From Mesaphorura yosii (taxonomy: Eukaryota > Arthropoda > Collembola > Poduromorpha > Tullbergiidae), in the NCBI GenBank assembly GCA_009869945.1, contig WIXG01000274.1:44793-108792 (forward strand): 64,000 nt of DNA, written 5' to 3'. A program made the position numbers and the translations under genes. The notes beneath the pieces are model-generated. The model was not told where the DNA came from. It worked only from the letters and a program-made list of their open reading frames with translations, and did not search any database. Shown here piece by piece: positions 37,791-49,100 of the stretch. The first letter of the stretch is position 1, and each line of letters opens with the position of its first letter.

Positions 37791-39559
37791 TGCTCTTCCT
37801 TCACAGTCTTCCGACGAGGTTTGCCATCTGTGTCGACGAAGTCACTGAGACCATCTTGCGAGCTCGCTCTTTCTAGGAGCTCAGACAATTCGTCGCTGAA
37901 ACGTGTTCGTTCCTGCGTCAGCTGATCAACTTGTTTCTGGAGCTCCACAATTTGTGACCCGGAATTGGCAAGAGTGCTCTCCATCTTTTTGTGCTCTGCC
38001 TCCAAGTCAACTGTCGCCTGCTTCATCTCCAGCAACTCGCGTCGTGGAACTGCATCACCTTTCTCTTTCTCTAGAGTCGCAATTCTGCGCAATGTTTAAA
38101 ATGTTCAAATAGGAACCAGTACATTCAAATAATAATTGTGGGCATTAAATTAAGATTTACCTCGCTTCAGCCTCTTTCAAATCGTTCTTCGCAATTTCGA
38201 GTGCCCTCCTCAAAATGATTGCGTCATTGTTCACCGTAATGGACATATCACGAGGAATGGAAAACGTCTCCTCTTTATCTTCGACATCACCGCCCGCCGT
38301 GGCTCCCTGCCCTTTTTCGGTTTCCTCCTCATTTTCTCCTGCAGTCCCAGCCACCAGTGTCCGCATTGCAATATCCGAACTGTAGTCCACCGGCCGCGGA
38401 GTCATTCCGAGCTTTTGGCGGTAGTCGTTGATGTCGAGCAGCAGCAGCTTTTGCTGGCCCTCCGCATCGTGCCTCAAATCGTGCTCTTCGCTCAATTCAC
38501 CTTCCAAGTAATTCAGAATTTCGCTCATGGTTGCAATTGTGGACTCCTGCTTTTCAATGTGCTTCAGGAGTAGCTCCGTTGACTCCTGAATCTGCTCCAG
38601 CTGGTCCACACCCTCAAATTCCATGTTCTCGCTCTTGACGTCCACGATCTTCTTGTAATGCTCCACGTTTTGCTTAGTAATTTTGACCTCTCGCAGTTCT
38701 TTGTGTCGTACGCCGAGGGCGTGGTCATAACATTTCTTTATGTCTCGCAGCACCGGGCGGAGAGGCTCGAAATGGAGGATCAGAGCGTTAAAGGCGCGTT
38801 TGACTAGTTTCAGGCGTCGTAGTAGTGCCGCTTCAGACTCCTGGGCACTTTCATTTACGGCCATCCTATCGAAGTCGGGAACTGAATCTCTCCCCGCCTC
38901 CACTTCGTCGAAGATCCAGGCTGTTTCGAATGCCGGCTGCTCGCAGCCAAGCCTATGGAACTGCAGTTTTAGTTGTGCTTCCAATTTGCGGAGAAAGACG
39001 GAGTGTGAAACCATTGCAGCTGGACGCTCCTAAGCAAAAATTCACGCCTTTTATTGCAAACAATTCCTAATCAGTGCAAAATCAATTTGCAACACACAAT
39101 AATTGGTCCCAAACGTCCATCTCTCATGTCCAGCATTTCTGTCATTGTTTTTGGTTCTGCCTTCTCTGACCTGTCATCGGTCTTCCTGCCCAAACCCGGC
39201 AGCGAATCCTCCTCGTCTCCGTCTTTTTCATCTGCATCCCGCTCCTCATTCAAGAAAGGCTTGTCTAGCCCAACATTCCTCGAGCGTTCAATTTCTGGCA
39301 TGTTTCCGCCGCGAAGTTCTTCCTCAAACGCCTGGAGAAAAATGTACTTTGGTATTTTGCCACCCGAGCCGACCTTGGCAGTCAAGTGTTTCATTAAATG
39401 TGACGCGATGATTTCATCTCGGAATGTGGACTCTCCATGCTGAAGCAGCCGCAACTGCTTGTCAATGGGCTTCACTAACTTTCGTGCGCGGGTTTCTTCA
39501 GTTAACTTCGTCAATTTCTCCATAGCGGTCCCCAGCAGACGCTGGTGCACGCCTCCCAT
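37763..39559 (-). CDS. Coiled-coil protein, TSNAXIP1-like
   Basis: Exons in transcript order: 39559-39098, 39029-38161, 38084-37763; 550 residues to the main-frame TGA, phases consistent (first donor is GTGTGT). Residues 1-154 are hydrophilic and acidic (NEERDADEKDGDEEDS). Residues 160-280 contain FLRKLEAQLKLQFHRLG and then FEPLRPVLRDIKKCYDHAL. This pattern resembles the N-terminal domain of translin-associated factor X interacting protein 1, a protein of ciliated and testis tissues. Heptad-rich coiled coils follow at about 285-370 and 445-540, separated by an acidic linker. There is no membrane span. The TSNAXIP1 link rests on recalled pattern only; other ciliary coiled-coil proteins are possible. 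The C-terminus is uncertain because a second frame continues past the stop. The ATG context is good (GAACATGG), and the start faces a divergent small frame at 39681. Confidence 0.75.
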
Positions 39560-39680
39560 GTTCGAAATTCGGAGTTAAGGTCTTCCTCCTTTGATTGTAT
39601 TAAAAAACGTTACATAAAATTCGCTAGTGCAAGGATAATCGTAATCGCAAAGCGAGTGTGGTAATGTGCATTCTCATGAA

Positions 39681-40024
39681 ATGATGATTTCATTGGAGTT
39701 TGATGCTTCTTCGTCTTCCCCATCGATTGGGGAAGATGAAGGATCTTGGCCTCATTCAGATTCAGATAAAACATCGGCATCTGCTTGGGTTGATTGGGTT
39801 ACTGCCATTCCGCTCAGACTAGGACATATCAGCACACGGTACGAGTTCCGAATTACGCCAATCCAAGACAGGCAACCAGAATCCGCAGAAATCATAAGAC
39901 GTGAGGCCGTGCAATCATAATCGATGTTTTCTGTCCGTCAGCACCAGCAAATCGCGATACAAACGTCGCTTTGCTGATGTACCTCAATCTGACTGCGGGC
40001 CCGGAAGCCGGTACATGCTATTGA
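39681..40024 (+). CDS. Possible tiny orphan gene, two exons
   Basis: An ATG at 39681 opens a frame with a Ser/Asp/Glu-rich N-terminus (FDASSSSPSIGEDEGSW), then WVDWVTAIPLRLGHISTRY. A donor GTGAGG at 39901 and a pyrimidine-rich acceptor ending at 39941 join in frame to a segment reading ANRDTNVALLMYLNLTAGP and stopping at 40022-40024. That would give about 100 residues. The implied intron is only 41 bp, shorter than any other in the window, which is the main argument against it. Without splicing the frame ends at 39920. The gene would be divergent from the coiled-coil gene, with about 120 bp between start codons. I do not recognise the product. Confidence 0.3.
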
Positions 40025-40586
40025 TAAGAAATGGCGCTGTCTGGTTTGTATTTTCTGTAGTATTTCGCTATCTTATCTCGACTGTGTACACAAACTTCAT
40101 TCACAAGTCAAGTATTAATGGAGTGTCATGTGTCATATCATTAGGCGACCGCTTGACGAGAATTTCCCAACGTGTACCAAGTTGCGTAAGCGGAGTGTGC
40201 GAATAAAATTGCCAATTATGCAAACAAAATGCAGAAGTATATTAACAACTTGGGAGTATCGATCTGTTGCTAAAACGCGGGTCATTTCTATCAATCATCG
40301 GTATTTCTGGACAGATTGATGAGGTCTGGCATTTGTATGGCTTGACTTATTATTAAACATCTATTAACTGGCTGGTAACATCTAGCCTTAATATTGTGCG
40401 CAACCTTGCATTCGTCATTCGATTCGCGTTCGCACTCCTTTCCTTGAACTATGCGAGTACGAATTCAGGCAGCTCACATCGACCGTGTGTACACGCTTTT
40501 TGTGTGAGTTGGTGTGGTTGCACAGTTGTACTTGTGCGAGCCGTGTTCGAATTGTTTCATGCTCGGTACCTGAAACAAATATATCA
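40025..40586 (+). other. Spacer and 5' region of the pyrophosphatase gene
   Basis: No gene is seen. The pyrophosphatase frame is open from about 40485, but its first ATG is at 40587. Core promoter elements were not identified. Confidence 0.5.
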
Positions 40587-42818
40587 ATGAAGACATCGGC
40601 ATTTTATTCGCGTGCATTTTCTTTCATTATCAGTAAGTGTGCCACGGTTGAAAAGAGCCGGTCGCGATTGACGTTAGGAAATACCCGAACAATCATACCG
40701 AGTAGCAGCTGCAAACTTGGAACCATTCGATTCATTCTACATCAGCGCAAGTACCATACGCTAATAAGCCTGCCACCGGCGTCTTGTTCAACTGCTGGAA
40801 ATTCTAACCGAATTCATACGAACAGATATTCAGTATCATCAACAATGAGCAGCAACTTTACTATTGTGGAACGTGGAAGTCCAAATTCATTGGATTACAG
40901 GATCTTTTTTCGTAAGTTGCGCATTCGCTAATTGTACATTTTCAAAAGAACCTCTTGTTATCTTGGATAATTGCGACTAGGCATTACCGGAGTAATACTG
41001 TGCACTGAAGCATAGTATGCTAGCCATTTCCACGTAAATCGATTAAACAGATATAACGTTCCAAGGCATAAACGGTTCATTTCTCGCGTGAGCCCTGACA
41101 TTAACCAGTCAAAAGGGTTTAGTCAAAAAAGTTTAGTGACGCTTTAATAAAATTAAAGATAGGAGGTAGGAGCACATTTAACAACTTCAATGAGAAAGAC
41201 CGTGACCGTGGCCATAATCAGGCAGAGTACGTTACAATTTGCGATACTCTTTTAGTACGTGCAAACTGTATTCTAGTATAAATCCTTATCTACAAATTGG
41301 CATGAATCCAATAAGTCATATAACAATACTTTAAGCGTGTGTCACCGTACCACACGGTCATTGTATAGATGCGTTCATGAATGCAATTGAACTTCAAAAT
41401 GCGCAAAATGCTTGTCAGAAGTCAAATTCAAGGGTTGGCATTGCATTTGATGTCCCATAATTCGTAATTAGTGCCCTTCATGTTAAAACTACTTCGACCA
41501 AGCTCGCCGGAACACATTACTGACTTTTACCGACAACAACAACCATTTTATTTGCAGGCAATGAGGCTGGATTTATTTCGCCATTCCATGACATTCCTCT
41601 GCGAGTTGGAGATCCTTCAGCCAAAGTCTTTAACATGGTGGTTGAAATACCAAGATGGACAAACGAGAAGATGGAAGTTGGTTGCAATTCACGCATTACA
41701 AGCATTTTGCAATCATGACCATGTTGATTAATTCCATCCAATCTCGATTACCAGATTGCGACTAAGGAACCGTTGAATCCAATCAAGCAAGATGTCAAGA
41801 AAGGACAGCTGCGCTATGTTGCAAATGTTTTCCCACATCATGGCTACATCTGGAATTATGGAGCACTTCCACAGGTGAGTTTCAGTTGAGTGTTAATTAT
41901 AGCGGAACCGGTCTTGAAGTTGTGTTCACATTTTTCAGACATGGGAAAATCCCAATGCGACTGATGCGGCAACTCAATGTAAAGGTGATAACGACCCAAT
42001 TGATGTATGCGAAATTGGAAGCAAAATTCACAAGCGCGGTGCCGTCGTTCCGATCAAAGTTTTGGGAGTGTTAGCACTGATTGATGAAGGTAATTAACAT
42101 CGCCAGAATTCCCTGAATATCAACGGATGAAGTTCTTATTGATTACAACTAATTTTACCATAGGCGAGACTGATTGGAAAATTCTTGCCATCGATGTAAC
42201 TGATCCGGACGCTGATAAATTGAATGGTACGAGCTGAATGGACACTTGATGAAGTTTCCGACGGTGCAGTGCAGGGCATGATTTTTACATAGTTTTCACC
42301 GTTTCCAGATATTGAGGATATTGAAAAGCTGAAGCCGGGCTTCCTGAGGGCCACGGTTGAATGGTTCGGGATTTATAAAATACCAGACGGAAAGCCAATG
42401 AACAAGTTTGCATTCAATGGCGAGCCAAAGAATGCCGAGTTTGCACTGAAGATTATCGAGGAGACTCACGAATACTGGGTCCAGCTCTCTAACAAGACAA
42501 TACCCAACACTTCGGAGTTGGACCTGTAAGTTCCGAAATCCTGATTTAAAGTCAGAATTGGAATTATAATTATACTCACCGCTGCCACGTGTACTGTTGC
42601 AGTGGAAGGGTGACAGAACAGGGATGTTCTCCATTCAGTTTGGATACTGCTACTGCTGAAGCAATTGTTGATGCAAGTAAGCCAGCAGGACCTGCTCAGC
42701 CAGTGGATCCATATGGTGAGTGCCTGTGTTCAGTCTAGCCAATTTAGGAAGCACAATACCAGCTTAACTTTGTTCTTTTTCAGTCAATCGATGGCATTAC
42801 GTGAATGCGAAGAATTAA
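40587..42818 (+). CDS. PPA1: Family I inorganic pyrophosphatase, with possible mitochondrial presequence
   Basis: This enzyme hydrolyses pyrophosphate to two phosphates with Mg2+, pulling biosynthetic reactions forward in cytosol or mitochondria. Eight exons: 40587-40911, 41558-41676, 41755-41874, 41939-42089, 42164-42226, 42309-42525, 42603-42715, 42784-42818 (TAA); all phases agree. From the ATG at 40845 (context CAACAATG) it gives 294 residues, normal for the eukaryotic cytosolic enzyme. It has [56 protein letters not shown], the catalytic signature [24 protein letters not shown], and [19 protein letters not shown]. The frame extends upstream without a stop to an ATG at 40587. The extra 86 codons contain many Arg, Lys, Ser and Thr but only one acidic residue, like a mitochondrial presequence. 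Both compartments may be served by alternative starts or promoters. Confidence 0.97.
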
Positions 42819-42920
42819 AACGTTCCAAAACTACAGAGGATAGACTATTTTTTGAGAAGAATCTGTTGGAATATGTGTTTAGTGCATATGAAGCCCATGC
42901 CTAAACACAGATTCTGGATC

Positions 42921-42926
42921 AATAAA
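42921..42926 (+). terminator. Pyrophosphatase poly(A) signal
   Basis: AATAAA lies 103 nt after the stop codon. Confidence 0.65.
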
Positions 42927-44956
42927 ATCGGAGTGTCTTAACAATTATTTGGCATTGGAATTTACTTGATCTCGGTTGGTTGTACTACGAATTGCGAAGG
43001 CAAGAAAGCAGAAAGAAGCAACTACCACTGAAATGAGATACTACTTCGGTTCGGTGCTTCACATGCTTGCGAAATACAGCTATCAGCATTTAGTCTACGT
43101 TTCTTTTGCAACGGAAATGAATATACTGCGAGCTAGAGGCTGGCTTACTAGAAATTGTTCAAGTGTAATCAATTTGTCGTGCCAAGACACATTCAGACCT
43201 GAATGACGAATAAGGAAGATTTTCGCCCGGCATTGATATAAGAGATTTTCTTTGGACGAAATCGTGCATCTTTTTGTTTGCGCTCGTTCACTCATTCATG
43301 CGGACTGCAGATTCTGACTCTCGCTCTTTGATCCACACAGTATCTTTGATCAGTTAGTTTAGGTTAGTTCCTGTTCAGGTGCCACAGTTTTTTCAGATCC
43401 TTTGTTGACAAATGACTCAAATCAATTGAGTATCTATGCCCTGCTTGTTTGGAGAAAATCACTCGACTGATCTAGTACGGGAACGAGTTGTGGTATGAGT
43501 CGTGTCTTGAATTCGTCTGATCTTAAACCTTTGTACTTTGTTACATGCAAAGCAGACCATCCGACGCTTGACTCTCTCGAGCTGTAAGTTCTCCTGCAAA
43601 ATCAACCTCGACTCGAGACTTCGGACGAAAGTCTCACAGCTTGATGTCGCACTTCCCTCTCTCCTCTCTACCAACTCTGCTTGCCTTACTCGACTTGTTT
43701 GACCTGACGGGAACTCAAACAAAGGGACACAAATAACTCACTGCTTTGACTGGGACTGGGCTGAGACTAATTTAAATACTTGCAATCTAATTCTGGGAAT
43801 GCATATTTCTGACTCCGCCACAGTCGTTAAAGATGGAAAATTATTAAATGTCCTTAACCCGAGTAGCAAGAATATTAGCACTCGTGCAGTGGTTGCGGGT
43901 CGACCTTGCAGGAAAAATATTTACATTCTGCGAAAACCGTGCTGAGTTGATAAGCAATGCAATGGACTGAAAATTGTAAACAGTAATCAACTTCCTCCCA
44001 ACCACTTGTAGTATAAAAGTTTTGTTTTGCTTTCACTTTACTACTTGCATGTCCGGTGGAGAAAGTTTACAACAAAAATTACTCATGCGTAATGAGTAAA
44101 CGGAATTAAGTTTCGTTAAGCTACAGATAACTTCAAGTACGACTTCGGCTCGGCTGTTCTCTTCGACGTAGGCTGACTTGAAGATCCTCTGCTTGGAATT
44201 CTAGCGTAGTGAGCGGAATGCGTAATGCATACGATATTAAGGCAGAAAACGTGAACTCGTCGGCAATTAGCATGGTATCACATCAAGATTGCATTCTTGT
44301 ATCAATTATGAGCCTTCCCGAAAGAAATTATCTGGGTCACGGCAGTATAACTACTTCACCGTCCAACTGACTCGAAAATGCGCCGTCGCCACTTTTCACT
44401 TCAGAACTCGCTGCCGAGGCTAAAATTAGCGCACTGGCTCGTAAAGTCGTCAGCACACTCACAACTTTCATGCATATGCAAGCTTTTAATTAGTAGTTAA
44501 ATTTTTTACAAATCCCATGCTCAAGAGTTTGTAACTTTTTGACTGACCTGATATTGAGGTCTCATTCATTCTTTGTAATTTCTGCGCCTGTCGACATTCT
44601 CCTAGCAAGCTTCAAAGGTATTGCTTAAGAACATTCCGGAAGGCCGCCTTCTCGTGCCCCCTCACAATCACAACCCATATAAGCAGGAATCTAGACACAA
44701 CAACGTCAGTTCATCAAACCACAACTCTATGAGCCTTGTGAAATATGAATGAAGTTTACAAAGACGAAAACAAACAGGCGCCATGATTCGTAGTACTGTC
44801 GGCTTGTTTACTTGGTTTTAGACAATTAGAACGTGTGTTGACAATTTTCTACTATTAATTCGACCTCCCATGATTTCCTAAACGCTAAGCCATCGATGTC
44901 ATACAAATTATTTGTAGAGCCAGTTGCCAGTTGAAGATAGAAATCTATGCACTACA

Positions 44957-45094
44957 ATGGAAAAGCTTGGTTCGCCTACCGCGAGCACAGACAACGAAGA
45001 CTACGAAAAATTGCGTAATACGTCATCAAACTCTACATTTCCGCATGTCAAACATGTAGGACAAGCAAAAGGAGGCCCCGCACGTGGCTGCTAA
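44957..45094 (+). CDS. Possible short frame or first exon, unknown
   Basis: The ATG has a strong context (CTACAATGG) and opens 45 codons of hydrophilic sequence (MEKLGSPTASTDNEDYEKLR, then a Ser/Asn-rich part) ending TAA at 45092-45094. It resembles a cytoplasmic N-terminus of a larger protein, with a possible weak donor GTAGGA at about 45055. No downstream exon was found to join. It could equally be chance. Confidence 0.2.
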   Translation: MEKLGSPTASTDNEDYEKLRNTSSNSTFPHVKHVGQAKGGPARGC

Positions 45095-46089
45095 TGCGAC
45101 TAATTTCTGTTTCTATTTCTGCAAATTTACTACCCAAATACAAATGTGTACAATGGGAAGAAGGAGAGGAAATTGTTATGCGACCAGTTTTCACATCTCG
45201 GAGATGCAGCACGGTCGAAAGATTTTCTTGGAAGTCAGGAGTCAGTGGTCTACATTGTGGTTCCTGTTAAGTATAGCTATAAACGGTAGATACTCTCAGG
45301 CTAGGCTTCGGATACCAGCCGTGCATTTCGCATCGCCTCACTTGACAAGGTCATCTCCGTCAGAGAGTTGAATTGAATCAGTTCCACGTGTACATGCGCC
45401 GCACTTGTAAATGAATGGAAAATACATGCGAAGTGATAAGAAGATAATTCAATAAGCCAACCCCTCAGCGCTGGTTCTCTGTTTTCCTGAGATGTGACTG
45501 GAGTGCTTCAAGAGCGTGGAAAGTACAATAATGAAAGCTGGTAATCTACCGCTTCCGAAGTCGCTTTTCCGCGTATGAACCAGCTCCTTTTAAATCCGAG
45601 TGCGCTGGTTGCAAGAAATTAAATTCTAAGTGCAGCACTCCACTTGCAAATTGGCACCATTGAAATAAAGCGGATTGTGGCCGCTTCTCGGGAATCGCAA
45701 ATGAATTAGACGTCTGTACCATTAGCACGAGCCCAAACACTAAGAAACGTTGCGAAACCTGTGAAACTGAGTCAAATGTAAATAAATCCGTACAAGTCTC
45801 TTTATTAATTAGTTGCACACGCACTGAATGCCATGCCGTCCATGCATTAAATGTTTGCAAATCACTCTGTGATTACCTTGTCAAGCGTGTTGCTTTCTTT
45901 TGAAGTTTACAGCTCCACGTGCATCGGTGAATGGGAGGAAGTAATTAAACAGAGAATTACGGCCACGCCAACGTAGAAATCATTCAGGCTCTCACAGATT
46001 GCGTAAAGTCCTAGGCTCTATGTGGCACACACGGTCACCTAACAAGTGAAACCTGCACCACCTTGCTTGCATTAACATTGCATTCATCA

Positions 46090-46103
46090 ATGAATGAATG
46101 AAT
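46090..46103. repeat. (ATGA)3 microsatellite
   Basis: Three tandem ATGA/TGAA units, the same unit as at 6971 and 24731. Confidence 0.6.
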
Positions 46104-49100
46104 TATTGTAATGTTGTAGTAATTACAAGTGGAATGCAGACACCCATCGTCTGCGTCGGAGTTATGCGGATAATCCTAATACAATTTTAGACAATGGACA
46201 TTCACAGCCCCACGACATCTTACAAATCGAACTTTGCAACATCCACGGAAAGTTCTTGACTGAAACGTCCCTGTGCCATTACCGTCTATGATAGTTGTAG
46301 AGATCGAGTGGGAGGATGGCTGCGCTATTTCTATCTGACGAGACAAGTAGACGACGATCTTTGTCTTGTTTCAATATTAAAGGGTTCATTTTCCACCTGT
46401 GGGCAGATCAGAAGTGGGACATGAATTCCGGAAATTATGTCCATAAATGGCGTAATGGGAACTTCCATTAATATCGAGAACTGTCAACTTGTCTTGTATT
46501 GTTTACACCTGGAAGGCGCATTAGCACAATTCCCTGAATCCTCAAGACTCAGAATCCCGTTAATAACTCATTTCTTGGAACTGGACACAGAGTCCAAGGT
46601 CAACAATTATTGGACCAAGCAACCGTGCATTTGTCACAGTCTCTGTTGTCAGGTTGCTTCTGCTTTGCTCCACGAGCAGAATCCAGAATCTGTCCCATCC
46701 CGGATTTAATAACTCTCGTCCTGAATTGCTTTTTCGCTCCATTTGAGTTTATTGACTCAATTCATCTAATCGCATTTATGTCGAGGCACACATTCATAAA
46801 GTGCATTTTGAGACAAGGACTCCTTCCTTTGATGGGACACACCACAGCACACGGATTACTAGATAGGATTGTTCGCTTCTCTTCTGCTTGAGTGGAGAGG
46901 ATCTCAGACAATAGAAAGCAGCGGAAAGTATATTTATTGTTTATCTGGTCTAATGAGTTTGGTTTGATCACTCATGGCGGATCACGTCAGCCACACAAAT
47001 TTATATTGTTGAGGCTTAGACGTCTACAGGTATCCTTCATTCTGTTCCAAAATAAATCACATTATCTTGATAATATTTTAATGCCCGAGCTCTCCATTCA
47101 GCTCTCCTGGTCCAATAATGTCGTAAACACTCGAGTCTGCCCTGCCGTGACCGCCGAAGATTGTCATAAATAGTGTAAGAGGTTGTACATCTGGCAGACC
47201 TTCACTGGAAGCTAATCGCGGATTTACCCAAACTTATCCAAGGCTGTGAAAAGGTCAGGTTGACCTGAATACGCTCAGACTGAGGGCATTGGCCATTTGA
47301 ATGCCAACTCTCAATATATAACAAGGGAATGAATGCAAAACAATTTAATTTCGAACTACCACGGGCGACAGGTAAAAACTAGAAATGAAGTAATACATAC
47401 AACAATCCTAACAAAAGCAGGCGACTCGGGTTATCAGAGTAAAAATCCAGCCTGACGTCATAATGACTGTTCTACAATAAAATGTTCAAAATTTATATAG
47501 CTCAGCAGAAACTTTGAGGTAGATTTAGCCTCCGGAAGCAGGCGACCTTTACTTCTTTCCCGATAAGATCGCAAAACTAGGTCCAAGGTCAAGAGAAGTG
47601 ACCTTTCTCGTTCTCATTGTTTATTCTTGTAATTAAAACGGAGAGAGAGAAAGAGTGCACTTTGTGGAAATGAAGACAAACTCACACAAAGGCCTGAATG
47701 AATGTTAAATTAAGTAATTAAAGTCAAGTGGGGCTTTGGTTCTGGTTGGTTGTGTAATGCTTTGTAATTGGTTGGAAGGCAAGCGGAAGCGCGTCTTTAT
47801 TTGGTTGAAGTGTTGGAAAGTGCGCTTTCACTTCTGGTCAACACTTATGCACCATATTTCCGGATATTGTATTTCATGTTTGTTAATAATATTTGCATTT
47901 TGTCTTGTACATAGCATCTGCTGCTACAATGCCAACGCCAGGTTCCAAACCCCAAATTGTGCACTTAAACAACTTGAGTTCGTGCATACTAATTGCAGCT
48001 TACAAACTTGCAGTGCAGAAGCAGCAACTTGTCACCTAGCCTTGAAAATTATTCGTAAGTGTTTCACCGCCTTGGTTCTAATTTTAAACATCCAAACCCT
48101 CTCGACTCAGAGCCTGGCACTGCCTGGCCAAGTCGTGGTGGCAGTGGCGAAGCTGAGGCGCCCTCATTAGTAAATGTGTCAGCCCCGAACAATAAACTTT
48201 GTTACTGCGACATAAACATGGTCATTTACCGCACCCGGTCAATTGTTGTTTGTGCAGGAGGTCCGCAGCCGCGGCTGTGCCCATAAAAATTCCATTTCCC
48301 CATAAAGCAGTATCGTAAAGATTTTCAATAAAACATTTTTACGATGGAGAATATTTTGATAACCTTTGTACTTATATATTTTTAGCATGTGAATGTGATA
48401 TTTCCTGACGGAGAAATAATCTTTATTATTGCGAATTCAATGGTTTCGTGTCCAATCCAGAAACTAGAAACGGAGGAGGAAGAGTGTTTTGCATTTGCTT
48501 TGCTCCAGGCAGGCTCCTCAGCTTCAATTGTGCTTTGTGCCTGGATTTGCCTTTTCTAAGCCAAAGCATGGCTAATACAAATGAACGCATATTTTTTAAT
48601 GCTTTACAAGACTCAGACTCAAAGGCAGACAGGAAAGTCGTAGGAACAAATCTTACAAGAACATTTTCCGAGGTAATGTTTACGAGAATGATCTAATTGC
48701 TTAAAACTAAAAATATAGTAATTAAAATTGGAAATAAAACGCAGTTTGCATATTTTGGTACCGTTGCGTCAGCAAATATTAACCAATTTAGGAGGGTGTT
48801 ACATGTTACAAGCCAGAAGCTAGCGTCAATTGCCTAAATTATACACGTGTTAGGTTAATGTTTTCGGTGTAGCAGGCTGTTAGCTGCTTCTGCTGCTCCT
48901 GGAGCATGAAATACGAGCAAGCATGGTAAATAAGATCAGATTGCAGCTTGCAGGAGAGGAGACGCGGAACAAACAACGAAACGCGCGTATTTTATGACTC
49001 TAATTACGATCGCTTGGTTAATGGCGAGTGACGAGTGACTCTGACTGCAGGCTCAGCTGCTTCCTTCCTTTCAGGAATGAAAACTTTGCAAACATAAACA

